Origin: DATKWV01 sp035529405
GTDB lineage: Bacteria; Planctomycetota; Phycisphaerae; Sedimentisphaerales; Anaerobacaceae
Reading direction: 5' to 3'
Assembly: GCA_035529405.1 (NCBI GenBank)
Contig: DATKWV010000173.1
Span: 1 to 32,120 of the forward strand
DNA length: 32,120 bases
Shown: piece by piece, positions 16,329-24,850 of the stretch
How the letters are laid out: every line of letters starts with the position of its first letter
Position numbering within the stretch: position 1 is the stretch's first letter
Program-made: the position numbers and the translations under genes
The notes under the pieces: model-generated
The model's database searches: none
The model's input: only the letters and a program-made list of their open reading frames with translations
Told to the model about the DNA's origin: nothing

Positions 16329-16556
16329 ATGAAAAAACAACATACGTTTACCGCCATCATCGAGCATGAAGGCGATGGATATACCGCCCTTTGCCCTGAA
16401 CTTGACATTGCCAGTCAGGGCGATTCTGTGGAACAGGCAAGGAGTAACTTAATCGAGGCGATTGAGCTGTTTTTTGAGACCGCGTCCCAAACAGAGATAC
16501 AAGAACGGCTTCATGAGGAGGTCTTCATTACCCGTCTGGAGGTGGCAGTTGGGTAA
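16329..16556 (+). CDS. hicB: HicB-family antitoxin
   Basis: This 75-residue protein has the HicB fold: a beta-hairpin FTAIIEHEGDGYTALCPELD followed by SQGDSVEQARSNLIEAIELFFE, the helix of the partial RNase H-like domain. It is the short form without a C-terminal DNA-binding domain. HicB normally neutralises the HicA mRNA interferase. An AAAAGGAG site lies before the ATG. The adjacent hicA frame, overlapping by 8 bp, is broken, so this antitoxin appears to have outlived its toxin. Its orientation is opposite to the flanking mur genes. Confidence 0.9.
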   Translation: MKKQHTFTAIIEHEGDGYTALCPELDIASQGDSVEQARSNLIEAIELFFETASQTEIQERLHEEVFITRLEVAVG

Positions 16557-16776
16557 GCTGCGCGTATTTTCAGGAAAAGAACTATGTCAGCTTCTTGCTA
16601 AGCACGGTTTTGTAAATGTCCGTTAGCGTGGCAGCCATGTCGTCATGCAGAAGAAGGCCGAATCATTAACGATAACCGTCCCTGTACCCTGCCATTCGAC
16701 CATACGGATTGGTACACTCCAGTCAATAATACGACAGTCAAAGCTGCCGCGCCAGGTATTCGAGACAGAAGGATGA
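16549..16776 (+). pseudogene. hicA: hicA toxin gene interrupted by an in-frame TAG
   Basis: Read from TTG at 16549, the frame gives a HicA-like protein. The first half, GKLRVFSGKELCQLLAKHGF, ends in VNVR, then TAG at 16624-16626, then RGSHVVMQKK and TVPVP, ending at TGA 16774-16776. The product without the stop would be 75 residues, the normal HicA length. The invariant GSH motif with the catalytic His is present, but only after the stop codon. No downstream ATG restores the first half. A nonsense mutation, or a sequencing error at one base, is the simplest reading. Confidence 0.8.
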
Positions 16777-16830
16777 AACTATCAACAGAGACTGCGAAGC
16801 TCTTGGGGTAACAAAGCGGTCTCTAACAAA

Positions 16831-18348
16831 TTAACGGGAATTCGTAACAGTTCTCTGTGTTTTGGTAGGTTTCTGCAGGTGTTTTAGGGCAGTTTCCTTG
16901 TCGCTGAAATGCTCTCTGTGGTTTCCGATTATCTGACAGGTTTCGTGTCCCTTGCCGGCAATAAGTACAATGTCCTTTTCAGACACGTTTTCAATAGCCA
17001 GCTTGATGGCTTTCTCTCTGTCCGGCTCAACCATAACAGACGTCGCCCGTGACCCGTGACCCGTGACCTGTGCAAAGCCGGCGACTATTTCGTTTATTAT
17101 ATCCTCCGGATTTTCGCTGCGGGGATTGTCACTGGTGACAACAATAAAATCGGCCAGTTCCTCGGCGACCTTTGCCATCCGCGGCCGCTTCGTTCTGTCC
17201 CGGTCACCGCCGCAGCCGAATACAACTATCAGCCTGCCCTTACAAAGCGGCCTTAAAGTGGACAAAACATTTTTTAACGCATCGTCCGTATGGGCATAAT
17301 CGACAAATACGTGGACACCATCGCAATCCAGTTTCTCTAATCTGCCGGGTATTGTTTCCACAGCCGACAGACCCGCTGCGACAGTTTCCAAATCGAAGCC
17401 GGCTGCAATACAAAGTCCGGCAGCCGCCAGACAATTGCTGACGTTATAACGACCCGGCAAAGACGTTTTTACCTGGCAGCTTCGCCCCGCGTATTCGAGA
17501 ACAAAAACCGTTGAAGTTAAGTCCGTTTTTTCTATGTGTGCACACAAATCAGCGTGGGCATCTATGCCGTACCACAGGATTTTCGCCGCCGTTTGCTCAG
17601 CTGCTTTGCGGGCATACGGACATTGCTTATTCAGCACAGCCGCAGCATCAGCCGACAATTGCCGGAACAATTTGCTTTTGGCTGTAAAGTATTCGGCCTT
17701 GGTTTTGTGGTAGTCCAGGTGGTCACCCGCGAGATTGGTAAAAGCGGCGCTGTGGAAGTCAATACCGGCCAGCCGGTCCTGGTCGATTGCGTGGCTGCTG
17801 GCCTCGGCGACCATGTACTTACAGCCGCTTTGAACCATCTTTTCGGTCATATCGGCAATGGTCAGACAGTCCGGCGTAGTCAAAGGCGCATCAAATACGG
17901 CCATGCCTGTATCATACATAACCGTACCAATCAGACCGCATCTTTGTCCGGCGTTTTTGATTACCGAGCGGACCAGGAAGGCAACTGTAGTTTTTCCGTT
18001 GGTACCGGTAACAGCCAGGTTAGTCAACTGCTTTGCGGGATTACCCCTGGCGGCCTGGGCAAGCGTGGCCGCTGCGAGTGCGCTGTTATCGATAAAAATA
18101 ATCTCACAGGATTTTTTGTGCGGGATATCCGTTAACGCACACACGGAAGATGAATATGCTCTTTCACAAACAACATACACCGCACCTGCAGCGACGGCGT
18201 CATTGACAAAATCATGCCCGTTGCAGGTACTGCCCTTAACCGCCACAAATATATCGCCGGCCTGCACACAGCGGGAATCGGTTCTGATACGGGCCGTCCC
18301 TGACCGCCAACTGTCTGAAACAACAGCTAAAAGCTGCTCAAAAGTCAT
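16831..18348 (-). CDS. murE: UDP-N-acetylmuramoyl-L-alanyl-D-glutamate--2,6-diaminopimelate ligase MurE
   Basis: MurE adds the third amino acid of the peptidoglycan stem. The DNPRSENP motif (407-414) is the meso-diaminopimelate specificity signature. The ATP-binding loop is VTGTNGKTT (113-121), and AGKGHE appears near the end. The protein has 505 residues from the ATG at 18348, which is preceded by a GAGG site. A further 24 codons upstream are open but do not match the family. An oddity is that residues about 427-436 are encoded by a heptamer tandem repeat and lengthen a loop between DNPR and the following PDR segment by roughly seven residues. murE is first in the murE-murF-mraY order. Confidence 0.97.
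   Translation of the reverse strand: MTFEQLLAVVSDSWRSGTARIRTDSRCVQAGDIFVAVKGSTCNGHDFVNDAVAAGAVYVVCERAYSSSVCALTDIPHKKSCEIIFIDNSALAAATLAQAARGNPAKQLTNLAVTGTNGKTTVAFLVRSVIKNAGQRCGLIGTVMYDTGMAVFDAPLTTPDCLTIADMTEKMVQSGCKYMVAEASSHAIDQDRLAGIDFHSAAFTNLAGDHLDYHKTKAEYFTAKSKLFRQLSADAAAVLNKQCPYARKAAEQTAAKILWYGIDAHADLCAHIEKTDLTSTVFVLEYAGRSCQVKTSLPGRYNVSNCLAAAGLCIAAGFDLETVAAGLSAVETIPGRLEKLDCDGVHVFVDYAHTDDALKNVLSTLRPLCKGRLIVVFGCGGDRDRTKRPRMAKVAEELADFIVVTSDNPRSENPEDIINEIVAGFAQVTGHGSRATSVMVEPDREKAIKLAIENVSEKDIVLIAGKGHETCQIIGNHREHFSDKETALKHLQKPTKTQRTVTNSR
17041..17068. repeat. Seven-base tandem repeat inside murE (4 units)
   Basis: Four consecutive units on the plus strand read CGTCGCC, CGTGACC, CGTGACC and CGTGACC. 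They are the same family as the repeat in front of mraY. In murE they are translated on the minus strand as VTGHGSRAT, in frame. Confidence 0.85.
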
Positions 18349-18527
18349 AGTCTGCCTCAAAATCCGTTTACGGGGCGCATTGTACCGACCACCCAACAGT
18401 AATGCAATCAGCACCGACAAAACAACAATTTATTTGGATACGTGCAGCTTGACCTCACTGCCCGTGCTTTGCATAATGCACGTATAACTTCCAAATATAA
18501 GGGCTGCTGGTAACAGCTTATATATCC

Positions 18528-18866
18528 GTGTTCAAAGGCTTACGGCCAAAACTACCTCAAAATCAGGGGTCTGGCAGGTTTCTGGCGTATGTGTCAACCG
18601 TTTTTGAAACGGGCGATGAGGAATATATCCTTTTGAATGTATGGGAAAGCCCCGCAGAAATGCAAAAAGAAATTGCCAGGTTCGTACGCTGGTATAACAG
18701 TTGGCGTTATCATCAGCAGATTGGCAATGTAACCCCTGACGATGTTTACTATGGACGCCGGGAAAAGATACTGAAGCAACGAATCGAATTGAAAGCAAAA
18801 ACAGTTCTTGAAAGAAAAAAATATAACGATAGCATTACAGTAACAGGAGCTAAAACCGTCTGCTAA
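18528..18866 (+). pseudogene. Transposase remnant, C-terminal end of an rve-type (IS3/IS481-like) transposase
   Basis: From about 18630 the frame reads like the end of an integrase-core transposase: ESPAEMQKEIARFVRWYNSW, then RYHQQIGNVTPDDVYYGRR and a Lys-rich KAKTVLERKK tail. The catalytic Asp residues and the first two thirds of a normal transposase are missing, and the first ~30 residues look unrelated. No terminal inverted repeats are visible around it. It lies between murE and the nitroreductase gene and is probably not expressed. Confidence 0.75.
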
Positions 18867-19012
18867 TTCAAAGGCAAATTTGTCTTATTTTTGCTGAAGA
18901 CGTACATTAAGAGTTATATGGGTATTTTTCAAACAGTGTAAGTGGTAAATTTCAATAATATACCAATAATTCTGAAAAACCGATTTGGTAAAATCGGAGA
19001 TTGGAGAATCAG

Positions 19013-19780
19013 ATGAATCGCAGAACATTCTTAAAGACTTTGCCGGCTTTCACAGTGCTGGCTGGCTCAGCATCCAGCTCGGCCGAGAACCCGCAGCAAA
19101 ACAGACCTGCAAAACCTCTGACAGAAGGCGACAAGTCCATGCCAGCCGGTACAACACCGGGCTCTGCCCGGGACCTGCAACCAATCACACTTCTAAAACC
19201 TCAAACTGACGGCGGCAAGTCCGTGCTTGCGGCTCTTCGGGAAAGAAGAACAAACCGCAAGATCAAGGCGGATAAACTTCCCCCGCAGGTGCTGTCTAAT
19301 CTTCTCTGGGCGGCATTCGGTGTGAATCGAGAAAAAGCTCCATTTGGAAAGCAGGGAAGAACAGCTCCGTCGGCAAGTAATTCTCAGGAAATTGACCTTT
19401 ATGTTGTCTTGCCTGAAGGAGTCTACCTCTACGAAGCAGTTCCTCACCGTCTGACTCCTATTGTCTCAGGGGACTTTCGTGCGAGGTCCGGCAGAGGCGC
19501 TGCTACTACCGCTGCGGTGAACATTTTCTATGTTGTTGACCTCACCAGATACGATTCAGGGAAAGGACAGCCGGACCGAAGGATTGGTGACCCGGAGGTC
19601 CAGAAGTCCTATTATTACACCGCCACTGGCCTGATTGCCGAAAACGTCTACTTGTTTGCCGCCTCGCAAGGCTTGGCCGCTTGGTTCCACAATTGTGACA
19701 AGAAGAACACAGCCGATGAGTTCAAATTGCGGCCAGAACAGCATGTGCTCTTTGCTCAGACAGTGGGCTATCCGGCGTAG
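19013..19780 (+). CDS. Tat-exported SagB/ThcOx-type nitroreductase-family protein
   Basis: The FMN-dependent nitroreductase fold is shown by VLAALRERRTNRKIKADKLP, the usual family opening, by the LLWAAFGVNR segment and by the end AAWFHNCD. The ending HVLFAQTVGYPA is typical of the small SagB-like group. The N-terminus MNRRTFLKTLP is a twin-arginine signal, so the cofactor would be loaded in the cytoplasm and the protein exported folded. The start is the ATG at 19013, preceded by GGAG. The TTG at 19001 overlaps that site. No peptide-modification partner genes lie nearby, so the substrate is unknown. Confidence 0.85.
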   Translation: MNRRTFLKTLPAFTVLAGSASSSAENPQQNRPAKPLTEGDKSMPAGTTPGSARDLQPITLLKPQTDGGKSVLAALRERRTNRKIKADKLPPQVLSNLLWAAFGVNREKAPFGKQGRTAPSASNSQEIDLYVVLPEGVYLYEAVPHRLTPIVSGDFRARSGRGAATTAAVNIFYVVDLTRYDSGKGQPDRRIGDPEVQKSYYYTATGLIAENVYLFAASQGLAAWFHNCDKKNTADEFKLRPEQHVLFAQTVGYPA

Positions 19781-19839
19781 AAAAGCCTCTCAGAAAAGGC
19801 AAACATTTTATATATCCGTATATCAATGGAGATTCGAAC

Positions 19840-21303
19840 GTGAGGGTATTTTTTCCTGTTTTGACTGTCCTGTCGGTATTTTTTGCCAATTCAGCACCCG
19901 CCGACAGCAGCCAAAGTCAGTTCTACGCCATCTGTATGGCAGGGGCAAAAACAGGTTATGCCGTCCATACAAGAAGCGTTACCAACGGTATAGTCACGAC
20001 CACAGAAAGAACCCAGATGACCATAGGCAGGGCCGGCGTGTCAATAAACGTAGGTACGGTCGAGACTTGTATCGAAACGGTCCGCGGAGAACCGGTCGGC
20101 TTTGAGAGCACACGGGATATGGGCGGCAGCCGACAGAAAACGTACGGCCGAATAAACAAAAACGGAAAATTGGAAATTACAACTGCCGCTTCAGGACAGG
20201 GCAGCACACGAGTTACCGACTGGCCTGCCGATACCGTAATGGCCGAAGGCTTTCGGCTGATACAGAAAAAAAGAGGCTTGATTCAGGGTACAAGCTTCAA
20301 CGCAAAAATATTCAGCCCCGAACTGCTATCGAGTGTTGACGTCAATGTACAGGTAGGCCCGGCAGTCAATGTTGATTTATTCGGCAGAGTAGTAAGTCTT
20401 GTTTCTGTACGGACAATAATGCAGGTCGCAGGCGCGACAATTATCTCAATAAACTATGTCGATGAAAAGTTAGACGCAAAAAAAATCGTAATTCCAATGA
20501 TGGGTATGCAGGTAGAGCTGATAGCCTGTGATAAGCAATTCGCACTCAGCGCCGACGACGTGGTCGATTTTGTTGCCAGGCTGCTGGTACAAAGTCCTGT
20601 GCCGCTTGCAAATGTAGATACCGCCGACAGCGCAAGTTATTATCTTAAGCCGACCGATAAGGCTGTACTACAGATACCATCCACAGACAACCAGGCCGTA
20701 AGCTCAACCGGAGACGGCCGAATCATTGTAACGGTAAAGCCGGTAAGGGTAACTGCCGGCGGCAGGTTCCCGTATAGGGGCAAAAACCGACAGGCACTGG
20801 CAGGGCTTGAACCTGCGCAGTATCTTGAAAGCAACAACGCGGCAATCATTGCTCTTGCTCGACAGGCGGTCGGCCAGACTAAGGACACGGCCGAAGCTGC
20901 CGGCCGAATCCGGTCTTTTGTCACCGAATACATCACCAAGAAAGATTTTTCCGTCGGTTATGCCACCGCCGCTGAGGTTGCAACAAGCAGACAGGGCGAC
21001 TGCAGCGAACACGCTGTTTTACTGGCGGCTATGTGCCGGGCTGTCGGCATACCGGCCCGGGTAGTATCGGGGCTTCTGTATGTAGAAGAATTCTCCGGCA
21101 GAGAAAATGTGTTCGGCGGTCATGCATGGGTTGAAGTGTACGTCAATGACAAATGGGTGGGTCTGGATGCCAGCAGGGCCGACAGAGCCTTCGGCCCCGA
21201 CTATATCACTCTGGCCACGGGAAACGGAGACCCCGCTGAGTTCTTCTCTATAATATCCACGCTGGGAAACTTTACGATAGAAAACGTTGTCGTAAACAGG
21301 TGA
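19840..21303 (+). CDS. Secreted transglutaminase-like protein
   Basis: A 487-residue protein with an N-terminal signal peptide (1-22) and a C-terminal transglutaminase-like cysteine-protease fold. The catalytic triad is visible: Cys388 in QGDCSEH, His428 in GGHAWVEVY and Asp443 in WVGLDAS. Bacterial members are usually proteases or peptidoglycan/peptide-modifying enzymes rather than cross-linkers. The first 300 residues are a beta-rich region I do not recognise. Translation seems to start at GTG 19840, which is followed by a good signal peptide. The gene is 59 bp behind the nitroreductase on the same strand and may share its transcript. It converges on recJ. Confidence 0.85.
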   Translation: MRVFFPVLTVLSVFFANSAPADSSQSQFYAICMAGAKTGYAVHTRSVTNGIVTTTERTQMTIGRAGVSINVGTVETCIETVRGEPVGFESTRDMGGSRQKTYGRINKNGKLEITTAASGQGSTRVTDWPADTVMAEGFRLIQKKRGLIQGTSFNAKIFSPELLSSVDVNVQVGPAVNVDLFGRVVSLVSVRTIMQVAGATIISINYVDEKLDAKKIVIPMMGMQVELIACDKQFALSADDVVDFVARLLVQSPVPLANVDTADSASYYLKPTDKAVLQIPSTDNQAVSSTGDGRIIVTVKPVRVTAGGRFPYRGKNRQALAGLEPAQYLESNNAAIIALARQAVGQTKDTAEAAGRIRSFVTEYITKKDFSVGYATAAEVATSRQGDCSEHAVLLAAMCRAVGIPARVVSGLLYVEEFSGRENVFGGHAWVEVYVNDKWVGLDASRADRAFGPDYITLATGNGDPAEFFSIISTLGNFTIENVVVNR

Positions 21304-21331
21304 ATACCGGCGGCCTTTGTTTACACAGGCG

Positions 21332-23161
21332 CTAATCAAATTGAATGTCGGCAAGAATCAGCTGGACATTGCCGCTGCGTGTGCAGGCTGTGTTATTTAG
21401 GCCCTGTGAACCGGCGCCGTTATAATTATCGATGTCAGGCTGATAAGCGATATTGAAAAAGTCCTGTTCGAGCAGCTTTTTTTGCAGCCTGCCCATACCA
21501 AAGCCGATGCAGCGGATTGAGGCTGTTCCCTCGGTTACGGCCAGCTGTAAATGGTCGCCTCTTGCGCCGCATATTTTCGGTTCCGACGCTAATCGTACAC
21601 CCCTTGTGGCAAAAATGGGTTTAGGATTACCCGGGCCGAAGGGTTCCAGCATCTGGAATTCACTGACGATGTCTTTACCGAACGTGCTCAACGGTGCTTC
21701 GGCATCGATGTGAATTCTGGCAATGGTGTCTTCGCGGGACAGGTTCTTTTTGGCATAAGCCTCGAATTCAGCGGCAAATTCCGTAATTTTAGACTTTTCG
21801 ATTGTTATACCAGCGGCCATTTTGTGTCCGCCGAAATCGACCAGATGCTTCGAGCACGCCGTAATGCCGGCCAGTATATCAAAGCCCTCGATAGAACGCG
21901 CCGAACCCTGTACTGTGCCATCCCCAGATGCACCGCTGTTAATCATAATCGCGGGGCGGTAGTATTTATCCACAATACGAGAGGCCACTATGCCTATTAC
22001 CCCGGTATGCCAGTTTTCACCGGCAAGGACTATGCTGCAGCGTTCGGGGTGATTAAGACCCTGCGCTACGGCCATTTCACAGGCCTGTTTATATATCTTT
22101 TGCTCATACTGGCGGCGCTGCTGGTTTTGCTGTTTGAGGTACTCGGCTATCTGCACGGACCTCATTTGGCTGTCGCTTGCCAAAAGCTCCACGGCAAGCC
22201 GGGCATGTCCCATCCTTCCTGCGGCATTGAGCATAGGCGCCAGGCGGAAGCCCACATCAACGCTGTTAAGCTGCCCACCGGTCAGGCCTGCGGTCTGGAT
22301 GAGAGCCTGTATGCCGCAAAGATTGCAGTGCGGCAGCGACCTCAGGCCGTATGTGGTTAAAATCCTGTTTTCGCCCCGCAGGTCCATAATATCCGCCACT
22401 GTACCCATAGCTGCCAGGCTGGTGGCGTTGAGCATATGTTCCCGCAGTTTTGGCTCGAGCCTTGCACCTGTACTGAACATATTCGCCAATGCCCAGGCCA
22501 GCTTGAAAGCCACCATCGCCCCGCAGCAATCCTGGTTGGCGTATGAGGCATCCATTGCCGGGTGCACAATTGCAAAGGCCTGCGGCAGTGCCGGGCCGGG
22601 CTGGTGGTGGTCTGTTACTATCAGGTCTATCCCCAATTGCGCCGCCAGTTGTGCTGAATCGATGGCGTTGATGCCGCAGTCAACGGTGATTAAAAGCCTT
22701 GTGCCGGATTCAGCCAGCGACTTGATTGCCTGATGGTTCAGGCCGTACCCCTCGTCAATACGGTGCGGAATATAATAATCCGCCTGGCCGCCAAGAAGCC
22801 TTATAAGCGGCATAAGGATTGAAACAGCTGCTATGCCATCGACATCGTAGTCGCCGTAAATAGTGATTTTTTCGCTGCTGTTTATGGCCTGCTTTATTCT
22901 TTGGGCAGCCTTTTCCGCGCCGGGCATCTGCTCAGGCGCAATAAGCTCGGTAAGTTTAGGCCTTAGGAAAGTGCCGGCGCTTTGGGGTTCGGTTATTCCC
23001 CTGTTAATTAACAACTGCGCCAGCATAGTTGAAACCTTCAGCGACCCTGCCAGTTCCCGGGCCTTTGCGTGTAGAGGCTGGATTTGCCATTGTCTTTTTG
23101 CGCCTGCTAAGCGCACCCTCTGGCGGGCAGAGTTTATCTGCATCCCTGCTGAAAGCGGCAT
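21332..23161 (-). CDS. recJ: Single-stranded-DNA-specific exonuclease RecJ
   Basis: RecJ degrades single-stranded DNA 5' to 3' in recombination and repair. The DHH-domain Mn-binding motifs are complete: YGDYDVDG (D104, D106, D108), TVDCG (D161) and VTDHH (D184, H185, H186). The DHHA1-type C-terminal motif FGGHKMAAG is also visible. The protein has 609 residues, slightly longer than usual. The ATG at 23161 has a GGAG site upstream. The C-terminal ~100 residues form the OB-type domain of the family. Confidence 0.96.
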   Translation of the reverse strand: MPLSAGMQINSARQRVRLAGAKRQWQIQPLHAKARELAGSLKVSTMLAQLLINRGITEPQSAGTFLRPKLTELIAPEQMPGAEKAAQRIKQAINSSEKITIYGDYDVDGIAAVSILMPLIRLLGGQADYYIPHRIDEGYGLNHQAIKSLAESGTRLLITVDCGINAIDSAQLAAQLGIDLIVTDHHQPGPALPQAFAIVHPAMDASYANQDCCGAMVAFKLAWALANMFSTGARLEPKLREHMLNATSLAAMGTVADIMDLRGENRILTTYGLRSLPHCNLCGIQALIQTAGLTGGQLNSVDVGFRLAPMLNAAGRMGHARLAVELLASDSQMRSVQIAEYLKQQNQQRRQYEQKIYKQACEMAVAQGLNHPERCSIVLAGENWHTGVIGIVASRIVDKYYRPAIMINSGASGDGTVQGSARSIEGFDILAGITACSKHLVDFGGHKMAAGITIEKSKITEFAAEFEAYAKKNLSREDTIARIHIDAEAPLSTFGKDIVSEFQMLEPFGPGNPKPIFATRGVRLASEPKICGARGDHLQLAVTEGTASIRCIGFGMGRLQKKLLEQDFFNIAYQPDIDNYNGAGSQGLNNTACTRSGNVQLILADIQFD

Positions 23162-23255
23162 TTATACTCCGTATCGCTGCTTATTTGACTTTTGTGTCGA
23201 TAACTGCTTATACCAGAAAACCGCTGCCATGTGCAAGTATTTTGTTTTGCCGGCT

Positions 23256-24173
23256 TCACGACCGCCATCTTAAACTTTTGACGCTGCCGTCTTGTTTCAT
23301 GTTGCCGTCTATGCAGTGCAGCGTAAAATCACCGCCTTTGGCGGTCAGCTCGGCCTGCATCCAGCCGACGGGCATATCCTCTTGAAAAGTGTATCCCACT
23401 GCCGGTACATTTATCACGGCAATATCATCTATTTTGTAAAATCCCCAGTCATGGTGATGGCCGTGGATAACGGCCTTGACCTTCCGGCAAGGCTTGATTA
23501 TGCGCAAAAACCTGTCCGAATCCAGAAGCTCATCGTCGCCGTCGCCCAATGTATGGTGCAGACAAAGCACGGTGGGCGTACTGTCACTGTTGTGCAGATA
23601 CTGTTTGAGCCAGTGTCTCTGGTCTTTACCCAGCAGGCCCGCCACTTTGTTTACATAAAGCATCGAATCAAGGACAATCACCCGTACAGGGGGCTTGTCG
23701 AAGACCACCACGTGTTTATTTTTAACGGCCTGTTTTTGCCCGCAGAAATTGTCGAAAACTTCATAGAAATTCTTCCTGTCGTCGTGGTTTCCCATCGCCG
23801 TAAAGACCGGCGTTTTTTCAATCAGCGGGTTCAGAAGCCCTTTGAGCAGGACATAGTCGCCTTTTTTGCCTTCCAGCCTGGCCAAATCCCCGGCTATAAC
23901 AACGCCGTCTGGATTCTGAGAGACTATTTGCGAGACGGCCTTTTGCAAATTACCGCGGGGATTATAACAATAATGTCCCTTGGGCGGATTGCTGCTGTCG
24001 GCCACTTCCGGCAGATGGGTATCAGCCATAAGCGCCAATCGAACCGCGCCCGGCAGGGGGGGCCTTGAGCTTAGCCCCCTGCTTGCAGCCGGCATTAAGG
24101 CCGCTGCCGCTGCACCCAGGCCGGCTTTGATAAAATCCCTTCTGGTTACCGATTTGCAGTAAATGACTCCCAT
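23256..24173 (-). CDS. Tat-exported calcineurin-like metallophosphoesterase
   Basis: A 305-residue protein with a twin-arginine signal (TRRDFIK, residues 10-16, then an Ala-rich hydrophobic core). The full set of dimetal phosphoesterase motifs follows: DTH (51-53), AGDLARLEGKKG, GNHDD, LHHTLGD and GHHHDWG. Unlike the phosphoesterase at 11854-13449, no metal ligand is missing, so activity is expected on a phosphodiester or monoester outside the cytoplasm. A near-perfect AAAGGAGG site lies before the ATG. It is read in the same direction as recJ, which starts 94 bp downstream. Confidence 0.9.
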   Translation of the reverse strand: MGVIYCKSVTRRDFIKAGLGAAAAALMPAASRGLSSRPPLPGAVRLALMADTHLPEVADSSNPPKGHYCYNPRGNLQKAVSQIVSQNPDGVVIAGDLARLEGKKGDYVLLKGLLNPLIEKTPVFTAMGNHDDRKNFYEVFDNFCGQKQAVKNKHVVVFDKPPVRVIVLDSMLYVNKVAGLLGKDQRHWLKQYLHNSDSTPTVLCLHHTLGDGDDELLDSDRFLRIIKPCRKVKAVIHGHHHDWGFYKIDDIAVINVPAVGYTFQEDMPVGWMQAELTAKGGDFTLHCIDGNMKQDGSVKSLRWRS

Positions 24174-24338
24174 AGCATCCTCCTTTCGTACTGGTGATTA
24201 TACCACGAAAGTGCGCCGGCTTCAAGGACTGCCCTTAAGAATGAATAAATAAACGCACAATGCATTTAAGAGGTGAAAAAAAGCCCCCTTGAAAGAATCA
24301 CCTGCTTGTTTTTATCCTTAATCCGTGTTGGTTCCTGA

Positions 24339-24422
24339 CTATTTGCGGCGGCGCAAAAACAGTCCGCCAAAACCGAACAGTACAACAGTGGTCGGCAGCG
24401 GCACGCCTTGACTGCCGTTTAT
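24339..24422 (-). pseudogene. Stranded PEP-CTERM tail (duplicated gene end)
   Basis: Read on the minus strand directly behind the lipoprotein stop codon and in the same frame, this segment gives GVPLPTTVVLFGFGGLFLRR, then RK and a TAG stop. It is a PEP-CTERM-like sorting tail of proline motif, hydrophobic helix and basic end. It resembles the tail of the intact protein at 25011-25616. The DNA similarity continues about 30 bp past the stop codon (GTTTTTATCCTTAATC is shared by both), so a gene end was probably copied here. It has no start codon of its own. Confidence 0.7.
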
Positions 24423-24794
24423 TTAATAACCGCCCTGGCTTTGTGGGCCCGCCTGCCTTTTCAGTTCTTCTATTTGTCTTTTCAGCCCGGCATTTTCCTC
24501 ACGCAGTTTCCTGGTTTCTTCCGTAAAACCTCCCACTAACTGCGATAACATATCCTCTAAACCTTTTCGTTGCTGCTGCTGAAGAACCTTTTTTTCCTCA
24601 AGGCACTTATTCAGCAACTGTTTTTGATTGTCGATTTCCGCTTGTTTTTCGTTTAACTGGTCTTTTAGTTGTCTGTTCTCGTTTGCTATCAGCTTGCTGA
24701 GCCGCATGTTTTCTTTCTCACAGCCCCCTGTGAATACAAGACCACATACCACGCACGCTGTCAGTATCGCTGCCTTTGGGCTTACCCGCTTCAT
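24423..24794 (-). CDS. Small coiled-coil lipoprotein
   Basis: The 123 residues start with a lipoprotein-type signal (KRVSPKAAI, hydrophobic core, then FTGGC with Cys25 as probable lipidation site; the T at -3 is slightly atypical). The rest is almost entirely a Gln/Glu/Lys-rich coiled coil with leucine heptads, such as ENRQLKDQLNEKQAEID and LREENAGLKRQIEELKRQ. There is no enzymatic domain. It is probably a periplasm-facing anchor or spacer. A GAAAGGA site precedes the ATG, and a good promoter lies about 60 bp upstream. In the same frame, directly after the stop codon, is a PEP-CTERM relic. Confidence 0.75.
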   Translation of the reverse strand: MKRVSPKAAILTACVVCGLVFTGGCEKENMRLSKLIANENRQLKDQLNEKQAEIDNQKQLLNKCLEEKKVLQQQQRKGLEDMLSQLVGGFTEETRKLREENAGLKRQIEELKRQAGPQSQGGY

Positions 24795-24813
24795 ATTATC
24801 GTCCTTTCAAAAT

Positions 24814-24835
24814 CCGCCTTTTACGAAAAGGGCGG
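24814..24835 (-). promoter_or_regulatory. Hairpin in the 5' leader of the lipoprotein gene
   Basis: CCGCC-TTTT-ACG-AAAA-G-GGCGG forms a nearly perfect stem with one bulged G. It lies between the promoter and the ribosome binding site of the lipoprotein gene and has no T-run, so it is more likely an mRNA-stabilising or translational element than a terminator. Confidence 0.4.
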
Positions 24836-24850
24836 TAACTTTTGGCCGTT

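Noticed and set aside
16787..16824. Inverted repeat AGAGACTGC...GCGGTCTCT between hicA and murE as a terminator
   Set aside because: The arms have one mismatch, the loop is 20 nt and there is no T-run on either strand, so a terminator is not supported.
24423..24425. Programmed read-through of the lipoprotein TAA into the PEP-CTERM tail
   Set aside because: There is no sequence sign of recoding, and a protein both lipidated and PEP-CTERM-anchored would be odd. A duplicated gene end fits better, since the similarity continues past the second stop codon.
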